Assembly: GCA_964472545.1 (NCBI GenBank)
Contig: CAYYNP010000281.1
Location: 1 to 13,209 of the forward strand
Direction: 5' to 3'
DNA: 13,209 bases
From: CAYYNP01 sp964472545
GTDB lineage: Bacteria; Planctomycetota; Planctomycetia; Pirellulales; Thermoguttaceae
Both the position numbers and the translations under genes were made by a program. A model generated the notes under the pieces. That model saw only the letters and a program-made list of their open reading frames with translations. It was not told the DNA's origin and did no database searches. This document shows positions 6,375-13,209 of the stretch, piece after piece. How positions within the stretch are numbered: the first letter of the stretch is position 1; each line of letters starts with the position of its first letter.

Positions 6375-7763
6375 ATGGCGTTGGCGATCGAACGAGTCCG
6401 CGTTGCGCGGCCCGGCCCGTTGGTGGTTGCGCTTGGGGTCTGCGCAGCGTTCTGGCTGGTGGCCGACGACGCCCTGGCGGCTGAGTCCGGCACTGCCCTG
6501 GCGTTCGATTCGTCGACGGACGGTGGGTTGCGTGCAGAGGCTCCTGCTGCGGAGAGCTTTCCGACGTCGACCGGGCTGGCGACGTACACGGCGGCTGCCG
6601 CCGGATGTGGGAACGGCGGGCAATCCTTCTCGTCGCTGTGGAAACGCGAGGCCCTGTTCGAGGACGGCCAACTGGACCGTCTTGGCGATGCGGTGACCAA
6701 GTGGAAAGAAGACCGCCGTCTGCCGATCACGCTGGGCGCGTGGCACTGGTGGCACGTCAACAACGGCGGACCGTATCCCGACGGCTACGGGATTCCCCGG
6801 CTCGGCGACACGTATTATTACTACCTGACGGCCGATTTCGAGCGCGACGTGTCGTGGGGCGACGTGTCGCAAGTGGGGGCCTATGCCCATTTGCGGTTCC
6901 GCGACGGCGGCGACCCGCTGCGGGCGTTCTACTCCCACACGGCCGCCTGGTTCGACACGGCATTCGTTTGGGCCTCGACCGACTGGGGCCTGCTGAAGGC
7001 CGGGGCGATCTGGAAGCGGTTCGGGCTCGACTGGGACGGGAGTTGGTGGGGGCCGGTCCAATACGCCGATGGCTACAAGCTCGATACCGATTGGGGCATC
7101 GCCTGGGAAGACATCCCCGCGATGCAGGACGGCTTCAAGATCGACCGGTTCGTGCAGTTCTTCTTCCACGAAAACGCCGTCAGCGGCGCGTGGACCGGAG
7201 CCGATCCGGAGGGCGTGAACGGCTCCTCCGAACGAAACACCCTGGTGCTGCGGATGGTGCCCACGTGGCAGCTTGCCGAGGACAAGACGTTGGCGATTGG
7301 GGCCTCGGCCTTGGTGGGGCGAATCGAGAACGAACCGCTGGTTTCCCTGGCCCGTCAACAGGGCGTTTACGCAACCTCCGGTGGCGAGGCCGAGATGGCT
7401 TGGGCCGTCGACGCGACGTACACGCGAGGCCATTTCAAAGCGTTCGGCGAGGTAATGCAGTCGTACGGCGTGCGTAGCCCCGTGCGTTACGTCTCCGGTG
7501 GGCCGAGCGACCGGTTGACGGCAGCCCTGGTCGGCTTCGAGCAAGGCTGCGGTCCCTTGACCGTCCGGTTCAGTTACTCGGTCGGCTTCGACGACAACCC
7601 GGCCGCTACGAACCACCTGTTCGTTCCCGGCGTCACGCTGGCGGTTAGCCGCAACCTCGACCTACACGTGGAGTACGTGCGTCAGCACGTGCGGGGACAC
7701 GCCGCGGCGGAGTCAATCGAGTTCGAGGACGGCGTGCAGATCCTGCTGAACTGGCATCTTTGA
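6375..7763 (+). CDS. Putative outer-membrane beta-barrel (porin-like) protein
   Basis: The 462-residue product has a clear signal peptide: Arg residues early, a hydrophobic core at about 15-30, and an ALAA cleavage region at about 33-36. The mature part is rich in Trp, Tyr, Gly and Asp and shows alternating polar/aromatic stretches typical of transmembrane beta-strands, for example GAWHWWHVNNGG, DTYYYYLTADFE and AGAIWKRFGLDWDGSWW. It ends with strand-like VQILLNWHL. I expect a barrel in the outer membrane, perhaps a porin, but cannot name a substrate or a precise family. The ATG at 6375 fits the signal peptide; only a weak GAGCGG precedes it. Its last 17 codons overlap the convergent transporter-peptidase gene. 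It could be a planctomycete-specific protein of unknown function. Confidence 0.65.
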   Translation: MALAIERVRVARPGPLVVALGVCAAFWLVADDALAAESGTALAFDSSTDGGLRAEAPAAESFPTSTGLATYTAAAAGCGNGGQSFSSLWKREALFEDGQLDRLGDAVTKWKEDRRLPITLGAWHWWHVNNGGPYPDGYGIPRLGDTYYYYLTADFERDVSWGDVSQVGAYAHLRFRDGGDPLRAFYSHTAAWFDTAFVWASTDWGLLKAGAIWKRFGLDWDGSWWGPVQYADGYKLDTDWGIAWEDIPAMQDGFKIDRFVQFFFHENAVSGAWTGADPEGVNGSSERNTLVLRMVPTWQLAEDKTLAIGASALVGRIENEPLVSLARQQGVYATSGGEAEMAWAVDATYTRGHFKAFGEVMQSYGVRSPVRYVSGGPSDRLTAALVGFEQGCGPLTVRFSYSVGFDDNPAATNHLFVPGVTLAVSRNLDLHVEYVRQHVRGHAAAESIEFEDGVQILLNWHL

Positions 7764-9896
7764 AACGGCCGTTTCGGGTCCATCGGTACCTTCCACCACA
7801 GCCGCAATTCCCCGCCGTTGACCGTCGTCGTCTTCCGCGACGCGCTCCAGTCGCCAGCGGCCGACGCACACGCTGCTCAACTCCATCCGGGCGTCGAACT
7901 GCACGCCCGCACTCAGATCGATCCCCAAGGGGCGCGATCGCAGTGTCGTCTCGATCATGCCACGGCCCCGGAACCGCGAGGCGACGCGCACCGCGGCCAA
8001 CTCGGGCCAGAAGGCGATCGCCAGCCGGGCCGCCAGACGTCTGACGCCCGTACACACCACCCCGGCCGGAAGCCAATCCTCCCAAGCAAGTCCCTCGCGG
8101 CATGCCAGCGGCAATCGCGGCAACGCGAGCATCAGCAACCGCAGTGCCGAGTCGTTGCCTTCGAGCCGGTAGCGGGTGAGCGTGCCCAGGTGCTTGCCGA
8201 AGTAGAGCCTGCCGCCGTGGTTCGACTCGAAGTAGAACGTGCCGTCGGGGGCCATCTTCACGGTCAATTCCGCCCGCTCTACAGATTCCCCGTCACGGCT
8301 GACGTCGAAGCGGACGACCTGGTCGAGGTGAAAGGAGGTCGCGGCGTCCAAGCGTCCGTCGGGCCAGGCCGGCTCGACGCGGCGGTTCTCGGCCGGCAGT
8401 CCGTCGGAGTGGTAGTGCTTGCCGACGACGTATGCGGCGAAGCGGAACGGCAGCGTGGGCGTCGCCACTCGATCGTCGGCCTGCACCTGGACGTGGATAT
8501 GCGGCTGCGGCGAGTAGCCGGAATTGCCGCACAGCCCGAGCACCGTGCCCCGGCGGACCTCGTCGCCCTCGGCCACGCGGATCGAATCGGCGGCGAAGTG
8601 GCTCAGTTCGACGAAGAATCCACGCGGGTCTTCGATCACCACCAGGTTGCCCCAGTTGTTGCCCTGCGGCGGACTGCCGATGGGGCCGTCGGGAAGATGG
8701 CGGATCACGCGGACGATTCGGCCTTCGGTCGGCGAGAGCACGGGCTTGCCGTAGCCATAGTAGTCTTCCGGCCGCGTGCCGTCGCCTTGGTAGGTGTGGC
8801 CGTCGTCGTCGGTGATCACGAAGTCGTAGGCAAACCGCCACGGCCCCCGATGGGTCCAGCGTCCGTCGAATCCCTGCCATACGGTCCACGTGCCGGAGAA
8901 GGGCAGGTAGATCATCCGCGTCGAGTTCGAGTAGCGCAGGCGGGCAACGACGTCGTTTTCGAGCGTCTCTTCGGGCGTGCGGCCGGGCAGCAGGGCCATC
9001 TTGGGATAGCCGGCCAGGCCGAGCGCGCCGACGGTGCCCAGGATCACTACGTTCAGCGGCAAAGCCAGCGGCGGCAGGCCGATAGGCTCGCCGAGGCCGA
9101 GCACGGCGTCGAGCACCAACGCCGCGGCCACCGCACCCACGACGGCCACCAGATAGCTCCTGATCGACGGCACCAAGAACACGCCGCCCAGCGCCATGGC
9201 GACCAGCAGGAAGTTGAAACTGCTCGGGTCGGCAAACGCGGCCGCGGTCGAATTGAGCAAGAGGGCCCGGACGCCCACGCCTGCCGAGTATCCCAACACG
9301 GCCAGCAGGAACAAGATCCGCGAGTAATACAACACCAGCCCGGCCAGTACGGCTCCGGCGATCGCGTCAGGCGTGAAGAAGACGGCCCCAAAGGCGACGA
9401 AGAAGCCCTCGGCCCAGCCGGGAAGGCACGGCCCCGTCGCCGGGAGCCACAACGGCGCGGCGGCCGCCCGTGCCGCCAAGCCGGCGTAGCGCAATGAAGC
9501 AACGTAAACCAGAGAGCTGGTCAGCACGAACGGCAGGCTGAGCACGGGCAGGTTCAGATACGTTCGCAGCACGTACGAGACGACAACACACACCGACAAC
9601 GTGACCGTCCCGGCAATCGCCGCCAGCAGCACGACTTCGGGCGTGAACTGGAACCAGTAGCCGACCGAGAGCCCGACCAGCAGCGGATTGTAGAAGTAGA
9701 ACCCGTACTCGCGAAAGCTCTCGTCCAGCCGTATCAGCCAGGCGAAGGCGTAAGCGGCCGTTACGGCGACCAGCCCCATCGCCGCCACGCCCGGACGCAG
9801 TAACGTAACGGCCAGCACCAGCACGCCGCATGCCCCGCGCGGCAAGAACAGCACCTCAGGGCAACTGCGGATGACTGCCGTCGAGATCGCTTTCAT
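7713..9896 (-). CDS. Urea transporter fused to M23 peptidase domain
   Basis: This is a 727-residue membrane protein. Residues 1 to about 297 form a urea-transporter (UT, channel-like) domain with about ten hydrophobic segments and both internal repeats. The first repeat has YNPLLVGLSVG and LPVLSLPFVL; the second has FNFLLVAMALGGVFLVPS and LPPLALPLNVV. Residues about 340-480 are an M23/LytM-like peptidase domain with H349, D358 and H466-I-H468 as likely zinc and catalytic residues, and the core GYSPQPHIHVQVQ. About 245 residues of unassigned, partly beta-rich sequence follow. UT would pass urea or a similar small solute across the inner membrane; M23 domains cut peptidoglycan cross-links. Why they are joined is unclear; the M23 part may sense or bind rather than cut. 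The start at 9896 is ATG without an SD. The 3' end runs 51 bases into the convergent barrel gene. Confidence 0.85.
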   Translation of the reverse strand: MKAISTAVIRSCPEVLFLPRGACGVLVLAVTLLRPGVAAMGLVAVTAAYAFAWLIRLDESFREYGFYFYNPLLVGLSVGYWFQFTPEVVLLAAIAGTVTLSVCVVVSYVLRTYLNLPVLSLPFVLTSSLVYVASLRYAGLAARAAAAPLWLPATGPCLPGWAEGFFVAFGAVFFTPDAIAGAVLAGLVLYYSRILFLLAVLGYSAGVGVRALLLNSTAAAFADPSSFNFLLVAMALGGVFLVPSIRSYLVAVVGAVAAALVLDAVLGLGEPIGLPPLALPLNVVILGTVGALGLAGYPKMALLPGRTPEETLENDVVARLRYSNSTRMIYLPFSGTWTVWQGFDGRWTHRGPWRFAYDFVITDDDGHTYQGDGTRPEDYYGYGKPVLSPTEGRIVRVIRHLPDGPIGSPPQGNNWGNLVVIEDPRGFFVELSHFAADSIRVAEGDEVRRGTVLGLCGNSGYSPQPHIHVQVQADDRVATPTLPFRFAAYVVGKHYHSDGLPAENRRVEPAWPDGRLDAATSFHLDQVVRFDVSRDGESVERAELTVKMAPDGTFYFESNHGGRLYFGKHLGTLTRYRLEGNDSALRLLMLALPRLPLACREGLAWEDWLPAGVVCTGVRRLAARLAIAFWPELAAVRVASRFRGRGMIETTLRSRPLGIDLSAGVQFDARMELSSVCVGRWRLERVAEDDDGQRRGIAAVVEGTDGPETAVSKMPVQQDLHAVLELD

Positions 9897-9915
9897 CGGT
9901 GGTCTCGTACTTACA

Positions 9916-10006
9916 ACTGGTTCCCAAACTCCAGTTTGGGAACCTGACGCTTCAACATCCCACGGGAACGTTCAGGAGGTTCCCAAACTGGAGTTTGGGA
10001 ACCAGT
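9916..10006. repeat. Paired inverted palindromes (family E, GGTTCCCAAACT)
   Basis: Two 26-bp palindromes, each with 12-bp arms and a 2-base centre (9919-9944 with centre CC, 9978-10003 with centre GG), are exact reverse complements of each other. The match extends to 30 bp (9916-9945 and 9977-10006), so the pair is an inverted repeat made of two hairpins, a BIME/REP-doublet layout. Similar GTTCCCAAACT palindromes are, to my knowledge, common interspersed repeats in planctomycetes and cyanobacteria. Confidence 0.88.
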
Positions 10007-10018
10007 GGGTTATTACAG

Positions 10019-10117
10019 GGGTGGCTGGGGCAAAGCGCAGCGGTGCCCCAGGATGCCGGCGCTCTCGCAGTCCCCGGGGGACTTCCGGGGCACCGCTGCG
10101 CTTTGCCCCGGCCACCC
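10019..10117. repeat. Composite palindromic element, family A, copy 2
   Basis: The 31-base arms at 10019-10049 and 10087-10117 are complementary with one mismatch and begin and end with GGGTGGCTGGGG / CCCCGGCCACCC. An inner AGTCCCC/GGGGACT pairing lies at about 10069-10083. The ends match copy 1 (1593-1709), but the inner arm sequence is different and still self-complementary. Confidence 0.88.
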
Positions 10118-10145
10118 AACGTGCATAATCACATTTCACTATGCA

Positions 10146-11495
10146 TCATTGCACCAACCGCTCCGGCAGCCGTTCGCGGCGTTCCAGATCGCTAAGATCC
10201 TCCCGCTGACGGATCACGTCGACCTGGCCGTCCTCGCCGACCAGCACCACGTTGGGGCGGTAGTGGATAAACTGCATCCACTGCGTGTTGTTGTAGGCCC
10301 CGACGGGCGAGACGACCAATCGCTGGCCACGCTCCAGCGGCGGCAGGGAAACGCCCTCGTCGACCACGTCGATGTTCATGCAGAGCGATCCGTAGAGCAC
10401 GCTCGTCTCGCGCATGCCGGGTATCTCGCGGTCGGTCTCGATGTTGAACTTGTACCAGAACGCCGTAAACAACTGGTGTACGCCGGCGTCGACCACGTAG
10501 GCCCGGGTGCCGTCGGGCAGATACTTCGACGCCACCACGCTGGTGATCAGGAAGCCGGCCTCGTCGACCAGCGCCCGGCCCGACTCGAGGATCAGCGTGG
10601 GGAAATCGCCCGGCCGCAGCGACGCGTGCAGGGCGTCGCAAGCCGTCTCGGCGTACTCGTCGATCGACGGCAGCCCGACGTCCGGCGCGAGGTAGGTGCC
10701 TTTGAGCTTGCTTCGCGAGGGCAGCCCGCCGCCGATGTCGAGATACTCGACGCGGAAGCCGAAGCGCTCTTCGATCTTGTAGGCAAAGTCGACCATCTTC
10801 TCGGCCCCTCGGGCGTAGGCGGCCGGATCGAGGATGTAGGTGCCGATGTGGCAGTGCAAACCGGCCACGCGAAGCCGGCCTCGCTCGTGCATACGGCGAA
10901 CCTTGTCTAGCGCCTCGCCCGACTCGACGTTCAGCCCGAACCGCGACCACTGCGGGTAGATGCCGGCGTCGAGGTTCAGCCGGATGCCGATCGGCAGCGT
11001 GCGGCCGAGTTCTTCGGCGATTCGTTCGAGGTCCTCGATCTCGTCGAGGTGGTCGACGTTGACGATCGCTCCTTCGTCGACGGCCCGCCGCAGCGCCGCC
11101 GGCGATTTGTACGGGCCGTTGAAGATGATCTTCTCGCCCGGCACGCCCATCGCCCGGGCCTTGTCGTACTCCATCTCGGAGACGACCTCCGCCATCGCCC
11201 CTTCGCTCTGGAAAACGGCGCAGATCGCCTTGAGGTAATTCGTCTTGTACGACCAGCCGAAGGCCACGTTGGGGTATCGCGTGGCGAAGGCCGTATGCAC
11301 CTGCCGGTACTTCCGCCGTAGCGACCGCTCGGAGTAGACAAACAGCGGCGAGCCAAACCGCTCGGCCAACTCGCCGATCTCGACGCCGTCGATCGCTTCG
11401 CGGACCTGTTGGGCCGGCGGCACACTCTGCCCGAACTTGTTCAGTTTTGTGCCCTCGAGCTTCTTGATCATCGGCTTTTCGTATCCCGTGCTCAT
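10146..11495 (-). CDS. PLP-dependent fold-III decarboxylase (DapDC/LysA-like)
   Basis: This is a 449-residue alanine-racemase-fold decarboxylase. PLP Lys is K84 (GWSYKTN), followed by the HCHIG loop (H214-G218), the phosphate-binding GGG (255-257) and ESGR (304-307, where EPGR is usual). The second-subunit active-site motif is C372-M-N-I-D376. In diaminopimelate decarboxylase the residue after this Cys is a Glu that binds the substrate's far amino group; here it is Met. The pattern is nearer the CTPLD seen in decarboxylases acting on carrier-bound amino acids such as BtrK. The substrate is therefore unlikely to be diaminopimelate. An N-terminal extension of about 35 residues precedes the barrel. 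The ATG at 11495 has a strong SD (AGGAGA, 11507-11502) and overlaps the ATP-grasp stop as ATGA, so translation is probably coupled. Longer in-frame starts lie inside the ATP-grasp gene. Confidence 0.85.
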   Translation of the reverse strand: MSTGYEKPMIKKLEGTKLNKFGQSVPPAQQVREAIDGVEIGELAERFGSPLFVYSERSLRRKYRQVHTAFATRYPNVAFGWSYKTNYLKAICAVFQSEGAMAEVVSEMEYDKARAMGVPGEKIIFNGPYKSPAALRRAVDEGAIVNVDHLDEIEDLERIAEELGRTLPIGIRLNLDAGIYPQWSRFGLNVESGEALDKVRRMHERGRLRVAGLHCHIGTYILDPAAYARGAEKMVDFAYKIEERFGFRVEYLDIGGGLPSRSKLKGTYLAPDVGLPSIDEYAETACDALHASLRPGDFPTLILESGRALVDEAGFLITSVVASKYLPDGTRAYVVDAGVHQLFTAFWYKFNIETDREIPGMRETSVLYGSLCMNIDVVDEGVSLPPLERGQRLVVSPVGAYNNTQWMQFIHYRPNVVLVGEDGQVDVIRQREDLSDLERRERLPERLVQ

Positions 11496-12532
11496 GGTGT
11501 CTCTCCTACGGTGACCAGCGTCCTGAAGGGCTTCATGTCGGCCACGAACTCGTAGCTGTAGCGGACCAGCATCTTCCCGGCCGAATAGTCCGGCGGCGGA
11601 TCGGCGGGCATCCCCCGGCAACAACGCACCAGCCGCGAGGGCAGATTCACTCCTACGCCGGTGGCGAAATAGGTCCAGGCGGGAAAGCGGGGATTGATTT
11701 CGATCAGGTGGATGTAGTCGTCGCGGACGATGCACTCCAACTCGAACGGTCCTCGCCAGCGATACTCGCGCACAAACAGCTCGGCAGCCGCCAGCAACTC
11801 GGGGTTCTGCACGGTGACGCCCGACCAGACCTTACCCAGCGTGGTCACGGCCACTTTCTTCATGCCCAGCAGGCCCATCGCCTCGCCGTGTCCGTCGCCG
11901 AGGCCCACCACGTTGAGTTCGTCGCCGACGATCATCTCCTGCACGACCACCGGGTATCCCCACTTGGCGGCCACCTGGCGGAAGTGGACCATCGCCTCCT
12001 GGACCGTGTACGCCCGATGGGCTTCGTAGTAGATGCCCTTGACCATCACCGGCAGCCCGATCCGCTGGACGGCCTGATAGAGCATCTCTTCAGAGGTCAC
12101 CACGGCCGTGCGCGGAAGCTCCGTGCCGATTGTCTCGGCAATTTCGGCCAGCCGGTCTTTGCCGCGGAGCCGGAACTGCCGCATGCTGGGCAAGAAGGTC
12201 GCGATGCCGTGGCGTTGGAGTTCGTCTGCGCAGCGGATATAGACCGGCAACTCGGCGTCGAGGTTGGGGATCACCAGGTCGAGCCCGAAGGTCCGTTTGA
12301 TGTGCAGCAGTCGCGCCAAGTAGGCCGCCCCGTTGCCTGAGGGGTACGGCAGCGTGTAGGCCTTGTCGACGACCCAGTCCATGTAGTTGCCCGGCTCCAT
12401 GGCGTCGTAGGCCAGTCCCACGATTACCACGTCCGATTCGGGATCTTCTTTGAGGCTTCGGGCGACGCCGATCCCCGGGCCGGGATTGTCGGCCGCGTTG
12501 AGCCCTGAAACGCCTACGTAGAGCTTGTTCAT
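11492..12532 (-). CDS. ATP-grasp ligase (carbamoyl-phosphate-synthase-like)
   Basis: This 346-residue protein has a pre-ATP-grasp Rossmann-like N terminus (residues 1-110), then the ATP-grasp fold. The nucleotide-binding Lys is K165 (LPVMVKG), the lid motif is QEMIVGDE (198-205), and the metal ligands are E266 (ELE), E278 and N280 in LIEINPRF. Such enzymes activate a carboxylate as an acyl-phosphate and join it to an amine or other nucleophile; the substrate cannot be read from sequence. It sits 10 bases after the pqqD-like stop and overlaps the decarboxylase start, so it probably works with both: attaching an amino acid or peptide to a carrier or precursor. A perfect SD (AAGGAG, 12543-12538) overlaps the preceding stop. 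D-Ala-D-Ala ligase and biotin carboxylase are less likely, because neither belongs with these neighbours. Confidence 0.87.
   Translation of the reverse strand: MNKLYVGVSGLNAADNPGPGIGVARSLKEDPESDVVIVGLAYDAMEPGNYMDWVVDKAYTLPYPSGNGAAYLARLLHIKRTFGLDLVIPNLDAELPVYIRCADELQRHGIATFLPSMRQFRLRGKDRLAEIAETIGTELPRTAVVTSEEMLYQAVQRIGLPVMVKGIYYEAHRAYTVQEAMVHFRQVAAKWGYPVVVQEMIVGDELNVVGLGDGHGEAMGLLGMKKVAVTTLGKVWSGVTVQNPELLAAAELFVREYRWRGPFELECIVRDDYIHLIEINPRFPAWTYFATGVGVNLPSRLVRCCRGMPADPPPDYSAGKMLVRYSYEFVADMKPFRTLVTVGETP
11502..11507 (-). promoter_or_regulatory. Shine-Dalgarno site of the decarboxylase gene
   Basis: AGGAGA on the minus strand lies 6 bases before the ATG at 11495, inside the end of the ATP-grasp gene. 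It decides this start over longer in-frame alternatives. Confidence 0.8.
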
Positions 12533-12537
12533 GGTGA

Positions 12538-12543
12538 CTCCTT
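12538..12543 (-). promoter_or_regulatory. Shine-Dalgarno site of the ATP-grasp gene, overlapping the upstream stop
   Basis: AAGGAG on the minus strand, 5 bases before the ATG at 12532; its first A is the last base of the TGA of the pqqD-like gene. This fixes the start and suggests coupled translation. Strong SD sites occur here only in this three-gene operon. Confidence 0.8.
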
Positions 12544-12791
12544 CAAATCAGTTTCAAGGACTTCAGTACGCCAAGGAAATCGCCGACGTCGCGGGCGGCC
12601 GTTTCCACACGAAGGCCATGTCGGTCGGCAAGAGTCTGGGCGATTTCCGGTTCGGCCCGGCCGCCGTGGATCGCCCGGACGACTTCCAACCCGCTGCGAT
12701 TCAACAGATACGCGTCGCCGGTGGCCGGATCGAACGCGAACCCTTCGTCGTTCAGCGCCAGACGCGAGAGTTTCGAGGTGGTCTGCAACAT
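12543..12791 (-). CDS. PqqD-like small protein (RiPP recognition element fold)
   Basis: This 82-residue protein matches the PqqD pattern. An N-terminal strand region is followed by GDAYLLNRSGLEVVRAIHGG (the usual xxAYLLNxTGxxIWxLLDG), then a helix-turn-helix-like EIAQTLADRHG, and a final helix DVGDFLGVLKSLKLI. PqqD proteins are winged-helix peptide-binding chaperones that present a precursor peptide to modifying enzymes; diverged members occur in other kinase, ligase or nucleotidyltransferase systems. Here it leads an operon with an ATP-grasp ligase and a PLP decarboxylase, so it probably delivers a peptide or carrier to them. The ATG at 12791 is preceded by an AGAGGAA SD (12803-12797). The frame stays open upstream to 13178, but that part looks non-coding. 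No precursor peptide gene is visible in the window. Confidence 0.85.
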   Translation of the reverse strand: MLQTTSKLSRLALNDEGFAFDPATGDAYLLNRSGLEVVRAIHGGRAEPEIAQTLADRHGLRVETAARDVGDFLGVLKSLKLI

Positions 12792-13209
12792 GACGGTTCC
12801 TCTCGAGTTGCTTGCGGTGGAGGGATCGATCTCTGCCAGCGGCTCACGACGGGGCGAACGCCGCCCGCCGCCGGCAGTGCCCGACCTTTCGGGCGCAGCC
12901 CTAGCGCGGCGCACGATCGTGAATCGTGTCTTTGGCCAACGTGACCGAAGCCCCACGATAAGACGGAGTTCGACCTCCGCAGGGGCCCTGTCGATGAGAC
13001 TCTTCTCCGCTCTGTTTGCCCTTGGGTTTGCCGTGCTTGTTCGCCCTAGAGAGTTAAACGCCGGGCGGCAGCCGATTTCTACAGGGGCAGCCGGCATTTC
13101 TTCTCTCTCGCTTGGCTTTACCAGGCACCTCACTCCCCACCCACCACTCACCACCCACCACTCCCCAACTCCCCACACCCAACTCCGAACTCCCCACTCC
13201 GAACTCCCC
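12792..13209. other. Leader and upstream region of the pqqD-like operon
   Basis: These 418 bases to the window edge hold no supported gene. They contain small inverted repeats, GCCCGA-CCTT-TCGGGC (12879-12894) and CACGAT-CGTGA-ATCGTG (12912-12928), which could be leader hairpins or operator-like sites. No clear minus-strand promoter was found. The far end is a C-rich repeat (13128-13209). Confidence 0.6.
13128..13209. repeat. C-rich low-complexity repeat with 14-bp period
   Basis: ACTCCGAACTCCCC occurs twice in tandem (13182-13195, 13196-13209) and ACCCACCACTC twice, 14 bases apart (13139, 13153). The plus strand is almost free of G here; the minus strand has many GGG/GGGG runs separated by short spacers, so G-quadruplex folding is possible. 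The repeat probably continues past the window edge. Confidence 0.8.

Larger units (their letters stand above)
9897..10145. other. Intergenic region packed with palindromic elements
   Basis: Two different palindromic structures (9916-10006 and 10019-10117) fill most of this gap between two leftward genes. They separate the decarboxylase operon from the transporter-peptidase gene and could terminate the upstream transcript. No gene is seen. Confidence 0.7.

Noticed and set aside
7818..9497. 559-codon open frame on the plus strand
   Set aside because: It lies antisense to the transporter-peptidase gene, has no recognisable domain and is rich in Arg, Gln and His, as expected for a reverse frame of GC-rich coding DNA.
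12792..13178. 129-codon N-terminal extension of the PqqD-like protein
   Set aside because: PqqD proteins are about 80-100 residues, the ATG at 12791 has an SD, and the extension is Arg/Ser/Ala-rich and runs into the C-rich repeat.

Overview
The window looks like a piece of a GC-rich planctomycete chromosome, probably of the Pirellula/Blastopirellula type. The grounds are a HzsA-related multiheme-type protein with a C-terminal Cys cluster, a urea transporter fused to an M23 peptidase domain, sparse Shine-Dalgarno sequences, and intergenic gaps crowded with palindromic repeats. This assignment is inference from gene content and style; no rRNA or tRNA gene is present to test it.

Layout. At 3-1586 (+) lies the 3' part of a secreted HzsA-like protein with two CxxCH haem motifs; its 5' end is outside the window. 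After a palindromic element (1593-1709) comes a leftward gene block, rimO (4935-3457), pgsA (3431-2775) and a CPBP membrane protease (2728-1751), with gaps of 25 and 46 bases and therefore probably one operon. rimO carries an in-frame 97-bp palindromic element between its first two domains. A 351-bp intergenic stretch with a sigma70-like promoter and a 29-bp inverted repeat precedes an ImmA/IrrE-type peptidase gene (5287-6018, +). A gene-poor 356-bp stretch follows, then a putative outer-membrane beta-barrel gene (6375-7763, +). That gene overlaps, tail to tail, a leftward gene for a urea transporter/M23 peptidase fusion (9896-7713).

At the right, reading leftward, a compact three-gene operon encodes a PqqD-like small protein (12791-12543), an ATP-grasp ligase (12532-11492) and a fold-III PLP decarboxylase (11495-10146). 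The genes are tightly coupled: SD overlapping a stop, and an ATGA stop/start overlap. All three have good SD sites, which is unusual in this window. Together they resemble a machine that ligates an amino acid or peptide to a carrier and then decarboxylates it. The decarboxylase has lost the Glu that diaminopimelate decarboxylases use for their substrate. This cassette is the best candidate for an undescribed system; its precursor or carrier was not found and may lie beyond the right edge.

The window also holds at least five distinct palindromic repeat families, plus a C-rich 14-bp-period repeat at its right end.
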